The notes under the pieces are model-generated. The model had not been told where the DNA came from, made no database searches, and was given only the letters and a program-made list of their open reading frames with translations. 64,000 nucleotides of DNA from AP-15 sp963774345 (lineage in GTDB: Bacteria > Pseudomonadota > Alphaproteobacteria > ATCC43930 > CGMCC-115725): contig CAVZFB010000049.1 in NCBI GenBank assembly GCA_963774345.1, forward strand, positions 255,934-319,933. Reading direction: 5' to 3'. Below, piece by piece: positions 9,687 to 17,815 of this stretch (the first letter of the stretch is position 1; every line of letters starts with the position of its first letter). Made by a program: the position numbers and the translations under genes.

Positions 9687-9977
9687 TCAGCGCGTGCGCT
9701 GGTATTCGTAGTCCTCGCGCTCGCCATTGCCGACCCGCAGCCCCGAGGGCAGCGGCGGCCGCGTGGTGCTGAGCTTGGCGTGGACGTCGAGCGCCGCTTG
9801 GTCGGTCCAGCGTTCGAGCAATGCGAGCTTGTCGGGGTTGACGACGCTCTGAAAGACCTCGAACTGCTCGCAGCCCGGTTCCTTCATGACCTCCAAACAG
9901 CGCCCTCTATAAGCCTGCGCCAGTTCCCCGCCTTTGCCGGGCGCGGCGGTGATCGAGACCACCAGTCTGAGCGACAT
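9687..9977 (-). CDS. Antibiotic-biosynthesis-monooxygenase (ABM) domain protein
   Basis: This small protein of 96 residues has the ABM ferredoxin-like fold pattern: a beta strand (RLVVSITAAPGKG), a helix, C-x-QFEVFQS, then LALLERW and the His of the VHAK segment. Relatives include YgiN-type quinol monooxygenases and small oxygenases of aromatic pathways. ATG 9977 is preferred to an upstream start at 10001 because GGGAGAAAG sits just ahead of it. It lies 32 bases before the SDR gene and probably shares its transcript. Whether it is an enzyme or handles a reactive quinone is not evident. Confidence 0.82.
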   Translation of the reverse strand: MSLRLVVSITAAPGKGGELAQAYRGRCLEVMKEPGCEQFEVFQSVVNPDKLALLERWTDQAALDVHAKLSTTRPPLPSGLRVGNGEREDYEYQRTR

Positions 9978-10055
9978 TTCTTTCTCCCGACACGTTGTCA
10001 CTACCGAAGACGGCCGGGGCAGCGCCGCGGCACGGGCGACGCTGCCCCGCGCGCC

Positions 10056-11180
10056 TCAGTTCAGCCCGTACAAGCCCATGGCGCCGCCCGCCATGACCTG
10101 ATGCTTGGTCTCGGGCGAGAGACCTTCCATGCGATCCATGATCATTTTCGGAGCGCCGGGGAAGAAGCCGTCCGGGTGCGGGTAGTCGGTCGCCCACAGG
10201 ATCTTGTGCGGCCCGATGTAATCGGCCAGCGCCTTGATGCTGCCCTCGACCGGCTCGAACGAGATCCAGCAATTGCGCTGGAACAATTCGCTCGGCCGCA
10301 TTGTCAGGCCGGAATCGTTGAAGCCCTGATCGTCGAAATGGCGGTCCATACGGTCGAGCCAAGGCGCTATCCAGCCCCCGCCCAATTCGAGGAAGGCGAT
10401 GCGAATTTTCGGATGGCGTTCGCACACGCCGCCCCAGATCACGCTCATGCAGGCCAGCATCATTTCCATCGTATGGCTGATGATGTGGCGGGCGCCGCGG
10501 CCCTCGAAGCGGTCGACGCCAACCGTCGGCATGCCGCTCGATGCGCCCTCGTGAAAGCCGATCGCGAAATCGAGATCCTCGGCCGCCTGCCAGAACGGCT
10601 CGTAACGTTCGTCGTGGATCATCTTGTCGCTGTAGGGGTTGGGCCGGATAAAGCCGCCGCGGAAGCCCAATTCCTTCTTCGCGAACTGCATCTCCTTGAT
10701 CGCCAGCTCAACCGATTGCAACGGCAGCATGGCGACCCCGAACAGCCGGTCGGGATAGGGCTTGCAGTAATCGGCGAGCCAGCGATTGTACGCGCGGCAT
10801 ACCGCGGCGGCGAGCTCGGGGTCATGGATTGCGCCCGAGAACAACCCGAGGCTCGGATAGAGAAAGGCGGCGTCGATGCCGTCGGCATCCATGTCGGGGA
10901 TGCGCTTGTGCGGGTCGAACCCCCCCGGCTTGCCGTCCTTGTAGTCCATCGTGTCGGCCGCGACCACTCCCTGGCGGGCGCCGACCGCGCCGATCCGGCC
11001 GATTCCGAGCTGGGCATTGCCGACCGTGTGCTCCTCGATGACCAGCCGCTCCTTGCCGTTCTCGCCCTTGACGATCTTCGGCGCCCGGTCGCGAAATTTC
11101 GGGTCGATGTATTTGTCCCACAGATCGAGCGGCTCGAGGATATGACCGTCGGCATCGATGACGTTGTAAGCGTTGCGCAT
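10056..11180 (-). CDS. Amidohydrolase family protein (metal-dependent hydrolase/decarboxylase type)
   Basis: This 374-residue protein belongs to the amidohydrolase-2 branch of the TIM-barrel metal enzymes. It carries the D-x-D-x-H variant of the first metal motif (VIDADGHILEP), then GFHEG, HIISHTMEMML, and the late WATDYPHPDG with the metal-binding Asp. This branch includes nonoxidative decarboxylases and C-C hydrolases of aromatic acids. ATG 11180 has an excellent AGGAGA site 7 bases upstream, so the frame's earlier start is rejected. It is the first structural gene behind the TetR gene and a palindromic operator, so it is probably the head of the catabolic operon. Confidence 0.9.
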   Translation of the reverse strand: MRNAYNVIDADGHILEPLDLWDKYIDPKFRDRAPKIVKGENGKERLVIEEHTVGNAQLGIGRIGAVGARQGVVAADTMDYKDGKPGGFDPHKRIPDMDADGIDAAFLYPSLGLFSGAIHDPELAAAVCRAYNRWLADYCKPYPDRLFGVAMLPLQSVELAIKEMQFAKKELGFRGGFIRPNPYSDKMIHDERYEPFWQAAEDLDFAIGFHEGASSGMPTVGVDRFEGRGARHIISHTMEMMLACMSVIWGGVCERHPKIRIAFLELGGGWIAPWLDRMDRHFDDQGFNDSGLTMRPSELFQRNCWISFEPVEGSIKALADYIGPHKILWATDYPHPDGFFPGAPKMIMDRMEGLSPETKHQVMAGGAMGLYGLN

Positions 11181-11228
11181 GATCCGTCTCCTATCAGACA
11201 CCAGAGAGCAACCAACCAAGGGCGAGGT

Positions 11229-11248
11229 TACCAAACAAGCGTTTGGTA
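11229..11248. promoter_or_regulatory. TetR-type palindromic operator
   Basis: TACCAAAC-AAGC-GTTTGGTA is a perfect 8+8 inverted repeat with a 4-base spacer, 49-68 bases upstream of the amidohydrolase start and just downstream of the TetR gene. Its size and symmetry are typical for TetR dimers. It is most likely the binding site of the adjacent regulator. Confidence 0.78.
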
Positions 11249-11279
11249 GTGAAAAACCTATCCTCCCGATCGAGCTTTG

Positions 11280-11930
11280 TCAAAGCCGAGCAGCGCGGCG
11301 GCGAGCGCCGGCCTCGACACTGCCGGGCGTCGTGCGACTGCCGGCCGGCGCGCGGCGTGGTCTGGCCGCGGCGAGACCGGCGAGCGCCAGCGACGTGAAT
11401 TGTTCGGCGACCTGTTGAACGCTCAGGCGACCCTGCGGATCGTACCATTTGTACGCCCAGTTCAGCATCCCCAGCAGCCCATACGACGTCACCTGGATAT
11501 CGAGCTCAGCGCGAAATTCCCCATTCTCGACCCCATCGCGCAGGATCTGCTGCCAGCACCCCTCATAATCTTTTGGCGAAAAGCCGATCATCTCGCGAAA
11601 CCGGCGCTTCACCAACTCGCGCTCGCGCAGATAAACAAAGAGATGCGGGTAATGCCGGTCGAACGCTTCCAAATGCGCCAAAATCGCCCGGCGCAGCTTC
11701 TCGGTCGGCGCTAAATCCGCATCGGCGATCGCGGCGATCGTCCGATACATTTGCGCGATCGGCTCTTTGACGACGAGATAGAGCAACGCCTCCTTGCTCT
11801 CGAAATGATGATAGAGGCTGCCCTTCAGGATGCCGACCTCGTCGGCGATGTCGCGCACCGTGGCGGCATGATAGCCCTTGGTCCGGAACACCTTCGCCGC
11901 CGCCGCAACGATCTCGTCGAGCGTGGCCAT
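11280..11930 (-). CDS. TetR family transcriptional regulator
   Basis: This 216-residue protein has a canonical TetR N-terminal helix-turn-helix: AAKVFRTKGYHAATVRDIADEVGI followed by KGSLYHHFESKEALL. The all-helical ligand domain contains WAYKWYDPQGRLS, as in KstR2-like regulators of acyl-CoA or aromatic catabolism, and the tail is Arg/Ala-rich. It sits between the degradation operon (same strand) and the divergent flavin monooxygenase. A perfect palindrome 30-50 bases beyond its stop codon probably serves as its operator. An effector such as a CoA thioester or pathway intermediate is inferred, not shown. Confidence 0.92.
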   Translation of the reverse strand: MATLDEIVAAAAKVFRTKGYHAATVRDIADEVGILKGSLYHHFESKEALLYLVVKEPIAQMYRTIAAIADADLAPTEKLRRAILAHLEAFDRHYPHLFVYLRERELVKRRFREMIGFSPKDYEGCWQQILRDGVENGEFRAELDIQVTSYGLLGMLNWAYKWYDPQGRLSVQQVAEQFTSLALAGLAAARPRRAPAGSRTTPGSVEAGARRRAARL

Positions 11931-12109
11931 CTTTACATGAGCTCCCGATTAAGTGCCGCGGCTCGGACTGCTTCGTCCAATGCGAACCTTGATCGTAGCG
12001 TGCTCCTGCCGTCGACGCGAGGCCTTATGCCACCGCTACCCTTTCGCGTTGTCGCGGTTTCGCCATCGGCGCATGCTGACCTCCCCGGGAGGGGCCAGAG
12101 GAGAGCAAA

Positions 12110-13321
12110 ATGACCAGCGCCACGATCCGCGGCATCCTGCCGCCGACCCCGGAGGAGCTGATCCGGCGCGCCCGCGATCTGGTCCCCGAGATCCGCGCCC
12201 TCGCCGAGGAGACCGAGCACAACCGCACCATTTCCCCGCGCATCATCGCCCAGATTCGCGATGCCGAACTGTTGCGCACGACGCGGCCAAAGGAGTTCGG
12301 CGGCTTCGAGTTCGACCCTACCGTCGCGCTCGAAATCGCCTTGACGATCTCGGCCGCCTGTGCCTCGACCGGCTGGGCGGTCAACGGTGCGCTTTCCAAC
12401 GGCATCTCGTTCGGTCATTACCCGATCGAAACCCAGCGCGAATTATGGGGTGATGGCGCCGACCCGTTCAGCTGCGCCTGTTTTGCCCCGACTGGCGTCG
12501 CGACCACGACCGACGGCGGCTATGTGCTGAACGGCAAATGGTCGTTCGCCAGCGGCGTCGACCATGCGAGCTGGATCCGGCTCGGCGCTTTGATCAAATC
12601 ATCGGAAGCCGCCCCGTCCTCTGATGGCGCGTTCTTCCTGCTGCCGACAGACGAGGTCGAGATCGAGGACAATTGGTTCGTCTATGGCCTATGCGGCACC
12701 GGCAGCAAGAACATCATCGTGCACGACGCCTTCGTGCCCGAACATCGCGTGTTGCGGTTTGCCGACACCCGAGCCGGCCGCACCTCGGGTGCGGAACATC
12801 ACCGCAACCCGCTCTACCGCCTGCCGCTATTGGTGCTGGGCGCCTCGATGCTGGCCTCGACCGCGGTCGGTGCGGCCAAGGGTGCCGTTGCCGACTATCT
12901 TGAAATGACCACGGGCCGCAAGACCCGCGGCGCGCTCGCCGGCGGTGGGCTGGCGATGGCCGAGTTCGCCACAGTCCAGCTGCGCTTCGCCGAGGCCTCG
13001 GCCGCGGCCGAAGCCGCCGAGCTGATCCTGATGACCAATCTGCGCAACGCGATGGCGAAATTACGCGCCGGGGAAGAAATCACCATCGCCGACCGCATCC
13101 ACGCCCGCCGCGACCAGGCCTATGCGACCAAGCTCGCCCTGCAGGCGGTCGACGCCCTCAATGCCTCGACCGGCGGCGCCGGGCTGCTGCTCGGCAATCC
13201 GATCCAGCGCGCCTGGCGCGACGTCAATGCCGTCGCCCGCCATGTCAGCCTCAATTGGGATGCGGTCGGCACGATGTACGGTCAGCACGCCTTCGGCCTC
13301 GAACCCCGCGGTCAATATTAA
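12110..13321 (+). CDS. Acyl-CoA-dehydrogenase-fold flavin monooxygenase (HsaA/HpaB-C2 like)
   Basis: At 403 residues with an acyl-CoA dehydrogenase fold, it has the features of class-D flavin monooxygenases: ACASTGWAVN, GGYVLNGKWSFASG, GLCGTGSKNIIVHD and the C-terminal WRDVNAVARHVSLNWD. Such enzymes hydroxylate phenolic rings with FMNH2 or FADH2 supplied by a separate reductase; no reductase gene is nearby. A GGAGAGG-like site precedes the ATG. It is divergent from the TetR gene, which places it in the same catabolic locus. A relative with disruptions lies at 41.2 kb. A true acyl-CoA dehydrogenase is the less likely alternative. Confidence 0.87.
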   Translation: MTSATIRGILPPTPEELIRRARDLVPEIRALAEETEHNRTISPRIIAQIRDAELLRTTRPKEFGGFEFDPTVALEIALTISAACASTGWAVNGALSNGISFGHYPIETQRELWGDGADPFSCACFAPTGVATTTDGGYVLNGKWSFASGVDHASWIRLGALIKSSEAAPSSDGAFFLLPTDEVEIEDNWFVYGLCGTGSKNIIVHDAFVPEHRVLRFADTRAGRTSGAEHHRNPLYRLPLLVLGASMLASTAVGAAKGAVADYLEMTTGRKTRGALAGGGLAMAEFATVQLRFAEASAAAEAAELILMTNLRNAMAKLRAGEEITIADRIHARRDQAYATKLALQAVDALNASTGGAGLLLGNPIQRAWRDVNAVARHVSLNWDAVGTMYGQHAFGLEPRGQY

Positions 13322-13392
13322 GCCATCTTCGGCCCCAACTTGGCCTTCCAGGCGCGCGTATCTTCAGATAGCCGCATCCCGGCGCCAGGAGT

Positions 13393-15468
13393 TTACGGTC
13401 TCAGCTTTCCAGACAAGGCCGCATTTACGTCATCCGCGGTTACAGGCTTGCGCCCTGCGCTTTTTCCCAACGCTTTGACGGCATCGTTAACAAACCTCGG
13501 CGCCTTGGTCTGGATCGCCTGCCACAAAGGTGCGGACAATTTCGGATCCACTAAGAAAGCCCAGTCAAGCGGTTCGAGCGCCGCGAGCAGCGGGGCCAAC
13601 TGCGTGGCACTGATTTGTGACGTCGTCATCGACGAATTCAGGGCCTGCAGTTCCAGATTTAACTTGAGCAATCGGTCGGAGTTGATCAGGTTGACGCCTG
13701 CCGGATAGGCGAATTCATCTACCGCTTTATGAAATGCTTCATTGAATACATAACAACAATCGTATTGCATGGATTGATAATGCGACATCAAATGCCAAAA
13801 GATTTGCTCTTGTCGCGGGTTCTTCATCAAAGTGTCGTGTTTCTCGTAAGCTTTCTTACCTGCCTTGGCCGAAGGATCGGGAGCGGAGCAGATCGTACAA
13901 CTGTGGGAAATGGTGACTTTGTTCGAGTTGTCTGGTTTGCCTTTTGCATCTGGCAGGCTGTCAATGGCTGCCGGCGCAAGATCACCAATCCGTGGTGGCG
14001 GCGGCTGGATCCAAAACGCCCGAAACTCGGATTTGTAAGCCTCCAATATATCCTGCGAGCTGGTCGCAAGCTTCTTTTTAGGGCTCAAATCCGCGACATG
14101 TTGTCCCTCATGCACGAAAGTGTTTTTGAAACCGCTCTCGGTCATGTCCAAGCCACGGGTAAATAGGCGGACATCACCGGGAGAAAAGGGCGGTGTTGGC
14201 GGACTCGGTGTTTTCGCGGGAGGAGGCTCAACGCGTGTCGGCTTGGTATCGCCGGGGGAATGCTCTACCTTCGGGGGGACGGTTCCGGTAGGGTCAGGAG
14301 GCGGCTCTACTTTTCCAGCGGCATCCGTATCGTCAAACACCGTTCCGGGGCTGACGGCGCTGGGATCTGCCGGATAGTCTCCTCCAATCACTGGGTACTT
14401 GACGCGCGTGTCGAAATGCCGATTTGGCGAGTGGTGAGTAGGAGTCAGGATCATCAAGGTCAATTTGCCGTTGTCCAGCAACTCGATCGTATTGTGGAAA
14501 AGATTATCGCCGTCGAGAAGCCCTTTCTTGGGATCCGGGGTGATTTTCCGGCCATCTTCTATGAAAGTGGCGATCTGACGTTGCTGTTTTTCGTGCTCCG
14601 TCACGGCGTCCTTTTTAAGCTTCTCGTCTTCGGGAGAGGCCTTCCGCGAAATCAATCCAGGTGGCGCTGGTGTTGTTTCGGGTCGTCCGGCAAACTTGCC
14701 CTCTAAAGGTTGAAGGCCGCACTGCTGTACGACGTGTGTCAGCTCGTGCGCAATCAGTTTTGTGCCTTCGCCGGTCTTCGGTGCATACCGGCCACTACCG
14801 AAGACGATGTTACTGCCGACTGTATAGGCAAGTGCTCCGATCGCACGCGCCGACGCGGCGGCCTCGGCTCCGTCGTAAATGCGGACCTGAGAAAAGTCCA
14901 GGCCGAAGCGCGGCGCAAAATAAGCCTGGCTCGCGGGATCGAGCGGCCGCCCAGGCGAGCGGAGCACATCGGGAACAGCGCCGAGCCCTTCGTCGGCGGC
15001 GATGGGCGGCCCGGCTCGCTTGGTCCGCAGCGCCTGCACACTCTCATCCTCCTCGCAGGCAGCGCATTTGCGACTGACCCGCACTGGCGAGGCGCTGACC
15101 GACAGTTTGGTGGCCGACTTTTGCATTATTTCGTCGGCGACCCGGTCCGCTTCGTGCTCCAGCGGATCGTCGATTTGTCCAACCGCGAGCTTCGGCTGTG
15201 TCGTGTGTGGTTGCGGCGCGGCGATCGGCGGTGGTGTTGATCGCTCGGGCGGGAACAGAGGGATTTTGGCGAAATCCCATGTCATCGCTGACGTGGCCCC
15301 TCGATTGGGCATTCGCACCTGCTCGAAGGCAGGGTTGGCTTCTCGCTCGTGCCGCTCGCCACATCCCCGGCGTCGTACTGGCACGGAGATTTTTCGTCGT
15401 TGCTGAATTGCGTCAGTCGAGCTCGACCCGGCTTTTGCCTGTGCCCTTGCGACCGGCGGCGCAAACAT
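13393..15468 (-). CDS. DUF4157 (eCIS-core) protein with a second zincin-like C-terminal domain
   Basis: The protein has 691 residues. Residues 91-250 are a DUF4157 domain: QPKL and EHEADRVADEIM, then RFGLDFSQVRIY, ALAYTVGSNIVFG, and the zinc motif HELTH at 241-245. DUF4157 proteins are often linked to extracellular contractile injection systems or polymorphic toxins. After a Pro/Thr-rich linker (about 385-430) comes a second region with HEGQH at 453-457 and acidic residues 19-24 positions on (EAYKSEF), a zincin-like arrangement suggesting a peptidase effector. No injection-system structural genes are in the window. The first ATG has a GAGGGG site; ATG codons further in would still leave both motifs. 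Confidence 0.82.
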   Translation of the reverse strand: MFAPPVARAQAKAGSSSTDAIQQRRKISVPVRRRGCGERHEREANPAFEQVRMPNRGATSAMTWDFAKIPLFPPERSTPPPIAAPQPHTTQPKLAVGQIDDPLEHEADRVADEIMQKSATKLSVSASPVRVSRKCAACEEDESVQALRTKRAGPPIAADEGLGAVPDVLRSPGRPLDPASQAYFAPRFGLDFSQVRIYDGAEAAASARAIGALAYTVGSNIVFGSGRYAPKTGEGTKLIAHELTHVVQQCGLQPLEGKFAGRPETTPAPPGLISRKASPEDEKLKKDAVTEHEKQQRQIATFIEDGRKITPDPKKGLLDGDNLFHNTIELLDNGKLTLMILTPTHHSPNRHFDTRVKYPVIGGDYPADPSAVSPGTVFDDTDAAGKVEPPPDPTGTVPPKVEHSPGDTKPTRVEPPPAKTPSPPTPPFSPGDVRLFTRGLDMTESGFKNTFVHEGQHVADLSPKKKLATSSQDILEAYKSEFRAFWIQPPPPRIGDLAPAAIDSLPDAKGKPDNSNKVTISHSCTICSAPDPSAKAGKKAYEKHDTLMKNPRQEQIFWHLMSHYQSMQYDCCYVFNEAFHKAVDEFAYPAGVNLINSDRLLKLNLELQALNSSMTTSQISATQLAPLLAALEPLDWAFLVDPKLSAPLWQAIQTKAPRFVNDAVKALGKSAGRKPVTADDVNAALSGKLRP

Positions 15469-15471
15469 GGC

Positions 15472-15729
15472 TCACCCCTCGGGCAGATGTCGACACATCG
15501 AGGAGGCCAGCTCGCTTACGAATTCGGCCATCTCCACGAAGATCAACGCTACCTTACACCAATCTGCGTCCACAAGAGGACCCCATGGCGCCGCCCGAAT
15601 GACGTAAAGTGCCTCCCGCGCGGCCACGCGAGGATAGCCGGAGAAATCCCTGTGACGTGTGAATTGGCTCACATATCTCCATAGGTCCGGCAGGGTAGTG
15701 CTGACGCTGCCCTTGGGCGGGCGGACCAC
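15472..15729 (-). CDS. Small hypothetical protein upstream of the DUF4157 gene
   Basis: A GTG-initiated frame of 85 residues ends 3 bases before the DUF4157 start, the spacing of coupled genes. Composition is protein-like (DLWRYVSQFTRHRDF, then VALIFVEMAEFVSELASS), with no signal peptide or known motif. It may be an accessory or cognate partner of the downstream protein. The ribosome site is poor and neighbouring frames are also open, so it remains tentative. Confidence 0.4.
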   Translation of the reverse strand: MVRPPKGSVSTTLPDLWRYVSQFTRHRDFSGYPRVAAREALYVIRAAPWGPLVDADWCKVALIFVEMAEFVSELASSMCRHLPEG

Positions 15730-15861
15730 TCATCACCGGCCAAACCCCCTTGCGGCGCTGGCGGCGCGGAGCGCACTGTTGGGCCCGACGCCTTTGCCTG
15801 TCGGTCCATACCACGGACATCCATGCCCAGGTCGGGCAGCGTACCTTCAGGGAGAGATTCG

Positions 15862-16320
15862 GTGCTGAGAACGATCAACGATGCCGGACTTAATCTGATC
15901 AAGTCCTTTGAAGGCTGCCGCCTTGCCGCCTATCAAGACGTGGCGGGGATTTGGACGATCGGCTACGGCCATATCCGCGGCGTGCGCGAAGGCATGACCA
16001 TTACCGAACAACAAGCCACCCAGTACCTGCAAGAGGACTTGGCTGATACCGAGGGGGCCGTCGATTGGATGACGTCAGCCGCTCCAACCACGAATGACCA
16101 ATATGCCGCCATGGTTTCTCTCTGTTTTAATATCGGATCTGGAAATTTCAGAACGTCGTCGGTTCTAAGATTTCATCTCGTGCGCGACTACGCTTCGGCC
16201 GCTGACGCGTTCCTGCTTTGGGACAAAAGCCATGTGGACGGGCAGTTGGTGGAAGTCCAGGGGCTTCTCAATCGGCGGCGGGCGGAGAGGCGCCTGTACT
16301 TGACTGAAGACGCAATGTGA
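15862..16320 (+). CDS. Phage-type lysozyme (glycoside hydrolase family 24)
   Basis: This 152-residue endolysin-like muramidase hydrolyses the MurNAc-GlcNAc bond of peptidoglycan. The T4-type catalytic pattern E-x8-D-x5-T is exact: E17, D26 and T32, followed by GYGH. Further typical parts are DQYAAMVSLCFNIG and the closing LLNRRRAERRLYL. GTG 15862 is chosen because GGGAGAG lies just upstream and residue 1 then begins right at the family N-terminus. There is no signal peptide, holin or other phage structural gene nearby. The stop codon overlaps the start of a secreted protein gene. Confidence 0.9.
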   Translation: MLRTINDAGLNLIKSFEGCRLAAYQDVAGIWTIGYGHIRGVREGMTITEQQATQYLQEDLADTEGAVDWMTSAAPTTNDQYAAMVSLCFNIGSGNFRTSSVLRFHLVRDYASAADAFLLWDKSHVDGQLVEVQGLLNRRRAERRLYLTEDAM

Positions 16321-16769
16321 CCCTCCGAGCCGCGCGGTTTCTGGCGCTGCTGGCGTGGTCGGGTTTTCTCGGTAGCGCATCGGGTGCGGCCGATTTGGAG
16401 CACGCGCCGGCGGAGTGGCGTGGCGCGTGGCTGCTGGACCGAGACGCCGGAGCATCGGCGGTCAGCGCGCTCGATCCCGCGCAAGCGCGTGCATTGCTCG
16501 GCACAACCTTGTCGCTGGACGGAGGCGCGTCGCTTGGCGAACTTCCATGTCCCTCGCCGAGTTTTCAAGTGTCGAGCGAGGCGAAAGAAGATTTCACCGT
16601 AGATTTTCGCATCCAGCCAGCCGACGTCGGTATCAAGGATGATCCAGTAAGCGTGCTAAACGTCGAATGCGGGAATTATGCCTATAGCTTCATTCGTCTC
16701 GCGGCCGATCGTGGCCTGGTAATCTACCAAGGCCATTTCTTTGCCGCCACCAAGCGCGCGAGCCGATAG
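16317..16769 (+). CDS. Secreted protein co-translated with the lysozyme
   Basis: The 150-residue product starts at GTG 16317, which overlaps the lysozyme stop (ATGTGA), so translation is probably coupled. A clear signal peptide (MTLRAARFLALLAWSGFLG, cleavage after SASG) precedes a small, probably beta-rich domain containing two cysteines (ELPCPSPSF and VLNVECGNY) that could pair. The family is not recognised. An envelope-located partner fits the architecture, for instance an inhibitor protecting the producer from the lysozyme, but that is inference from gene order only. Confidence 0.65.
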   Translation: MTLRAARFLALLAWSGFLGSASGAADLEHAPAEWRGAWLLDRDAGASAVSALDPAQARALLGTTLSLDGGASLGELPCPSPSFQVSSEAKEDFTVDFRIQPADVGIKDDPVSVLNVECGNYAYSFIRLAADRGLVIYQGHFFAATKRASR

Positions 16770-16885
16770 CAACACAGCGTCCGCCCGGCGATACCGCCCG
16801 CACGTGCTCCTCCATATCTTGACGCAACCTGTAACTCTTATCCTTCAGCACATCCCCACAACATATGTCCCTTGTTTTATCTTTA

Positions 16886-16924
16886 CCTCGTCTTCCCGGC
16901 GAAGGTCGGGACCCATAGTCGTCA
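16886..16924. repeat. Dispersed intergenic repeat, type CCCGGCGAAGG/GGGACCC
   Basis: The text TCTTCCCGGCGAAGGTCGGG followed by ACCCATAGTC resembles the widespread alphaproteobacterial repeat whose core reads CCCGCGAAAGCGGGGACCC. A partial second copy (GTCGTCCCGGCGAAGG) lies near 17161-17176. I recognise these from memory of related genomes; copy number needs the full chromosome. Confidence 0.5.
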
Positions 16925-16998
16925 CGGAACTGGCTTCTACCGGTATGACGAAAGGGCTTGGGGAGCTGCAATCAGAGGTTGGTTGCAGAATTCCATAC

Positions 16999-17089
16999 TG
17001 TCATTGCGAGCGAAGCGACGCAATCCCGTGCAGAATTTGCCTGTAGTCCACGAGCTCGCTTCATCGTCTGCGGGCTGCTCGCAATGACA
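16999..17089. repeat. 91-bp palindromic repeat element bounded by 13-bp inverted repeats
   Basis: TGTCATTGCGAGC (16999-17011) and GCTCGCAATGACA (17077-17089) are perfect inverted arms. The inner text, CGAAGCGACGCAATC, is typical of the dispersed palindromes of Bradyrhizobium and relatives. It lies in a 770-base gene-free block and encodes nothing. Confidence 0.8.
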
Positions 17090-17234
17090 ACCCTGGAATT
17101 ATCAAGCAAATTTGTATTCGAGAACGCTAGCGGTAAGAACCAGACAGTCCACCCCGTTCTTGTCGTCCCGGCGAAGGAGCGTGCGAAGGAATTGGTCTCG
17201 AAACGAAAGCCGGGTGCGGCACGGCCGCCATGCG

Positions 17235-17272
17235 TGGTTCGAGACGCGCCTTCGGCGCTCCTCACCATGACG
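17235..17272. repeat. Dispersed repeat, type GGTTCGAGACGCGCC...TCCTCACCATGA
   Basis: The sequence GGTTCGAGACGCGCCTTCGG then CGCTCCTCACCATGA is another dispersed intergenic element known from Bradyrhizobium-like genomes. It has an internal GCGCCTTCGGCGC hairpin. It could be mistaken for a tRNA T-arm, but no cloverleaf surrounds it. Confidence 0.5.
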
Positions 17273-17299
17273 TACGTTATTGATAGCATTGAGAAACCG

Positions 17300-17345
17300 C
17301 CTCATCCTGAGGAAGCTGCAACGCGGCTGTCTCGAAGGACGCACC
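17300..17345. repeat. Dispersed repeat, type CCTCATCCTGAGGA...TCTCGAAGGA
   Basis: CCTCATCCTGAGGAAGC, followed by GCGGCTGTCTCGAAGGACG, matches the third common dispersed repeat of these lineages. A fourth, weaker palindrome, including GTTCCGTGGGGAAAGCGGGG, continues to about 17476. Together they fill the gene-free block 16770-17543. Confidence 0.55.
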
Positions 17346-17543
17346 GTGCCGACCCAGCCATCCTTCGTCGCCCCGTGCGCCTTCAGCCCACGGACATGTT
17401 CCGTGGGGAAAGCGGGGGTCCAGGTGCCGTTAGTACGGCGTTAGCTGCCCTCGGCGCCCGCTCTCACGGGGCATGACGGAAAAAGAGGGCGAGTACCAAG
17501 CGTCAAATTCGCACCCCTAGCCTATGGGCCCGCGCAAGCGGAT

Positions 17544-17815
17544 TTAAGCGACGCCTCGCTTTTCTTGAGCAGCAATCTGGCTGTCGAACCACGCGAGGTC
17601 ATTGGGCAGTGTCGCGTCGCTCGGCGACTGGCGCGCAAGCCGCGAAATGATCTCCCGTCCTCGCCGGAACCCGCCGAGCGCATCCTCGCGTAAACCCTGC
17701 TGCGCTTCGACCATCGCCACACCGCCGTAGCTCACTGCCAGATCGCGCTGCCACCGGCATTGCCGGGGTCGGACTGGATCACGCTCCCTGATCGCAACCG
17801 AAGCTCTGATAAGCT
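17544..17815 (-). pseudogene. Remnant of a TPR protein (C-terminal fragment)
   Basis: Reading leftward, the fragment gives IRASVAIRER, then QSDPGNAG, then WQRDLAVSY, followed by about 60 intact residues to DLAWFDSQIAAQEKRGVA and a stop. This is the end of a repeat protein of the type (S-x-AIRERLAxxDPxNAxWQRDLAxSY)n found in caspase-like or cyclase TPR proteins. The three pieces lie in different frames, so at least two small deletions have occurred, and no start or upstream repeats remain. It is a decayed leftover beside the repeat block. Confidence 0.65.

Noticed and set aside
9780..11249. Long plus-strand frame of 489 codons opposite the amidohydrolase gene
   Set aside because: The minus strand encodes a clear amidohydrolase with ribosome site and an ABM protein; the plus frame has no domain and is an effect of high GC.
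12025..12418. Minus-strand frames that could encode a leader between TetR and the flavin monooxygenase
   Set aside because: They lie opposite the monooxygenase 5' end and show no protein-like composition.
17235..17272. GGTTCGAGAC-like sequence resembling a tRNA T-arm
   Set aside because: No acceptor, D or anticodon stem around it; it is part of a dispersed repeat.
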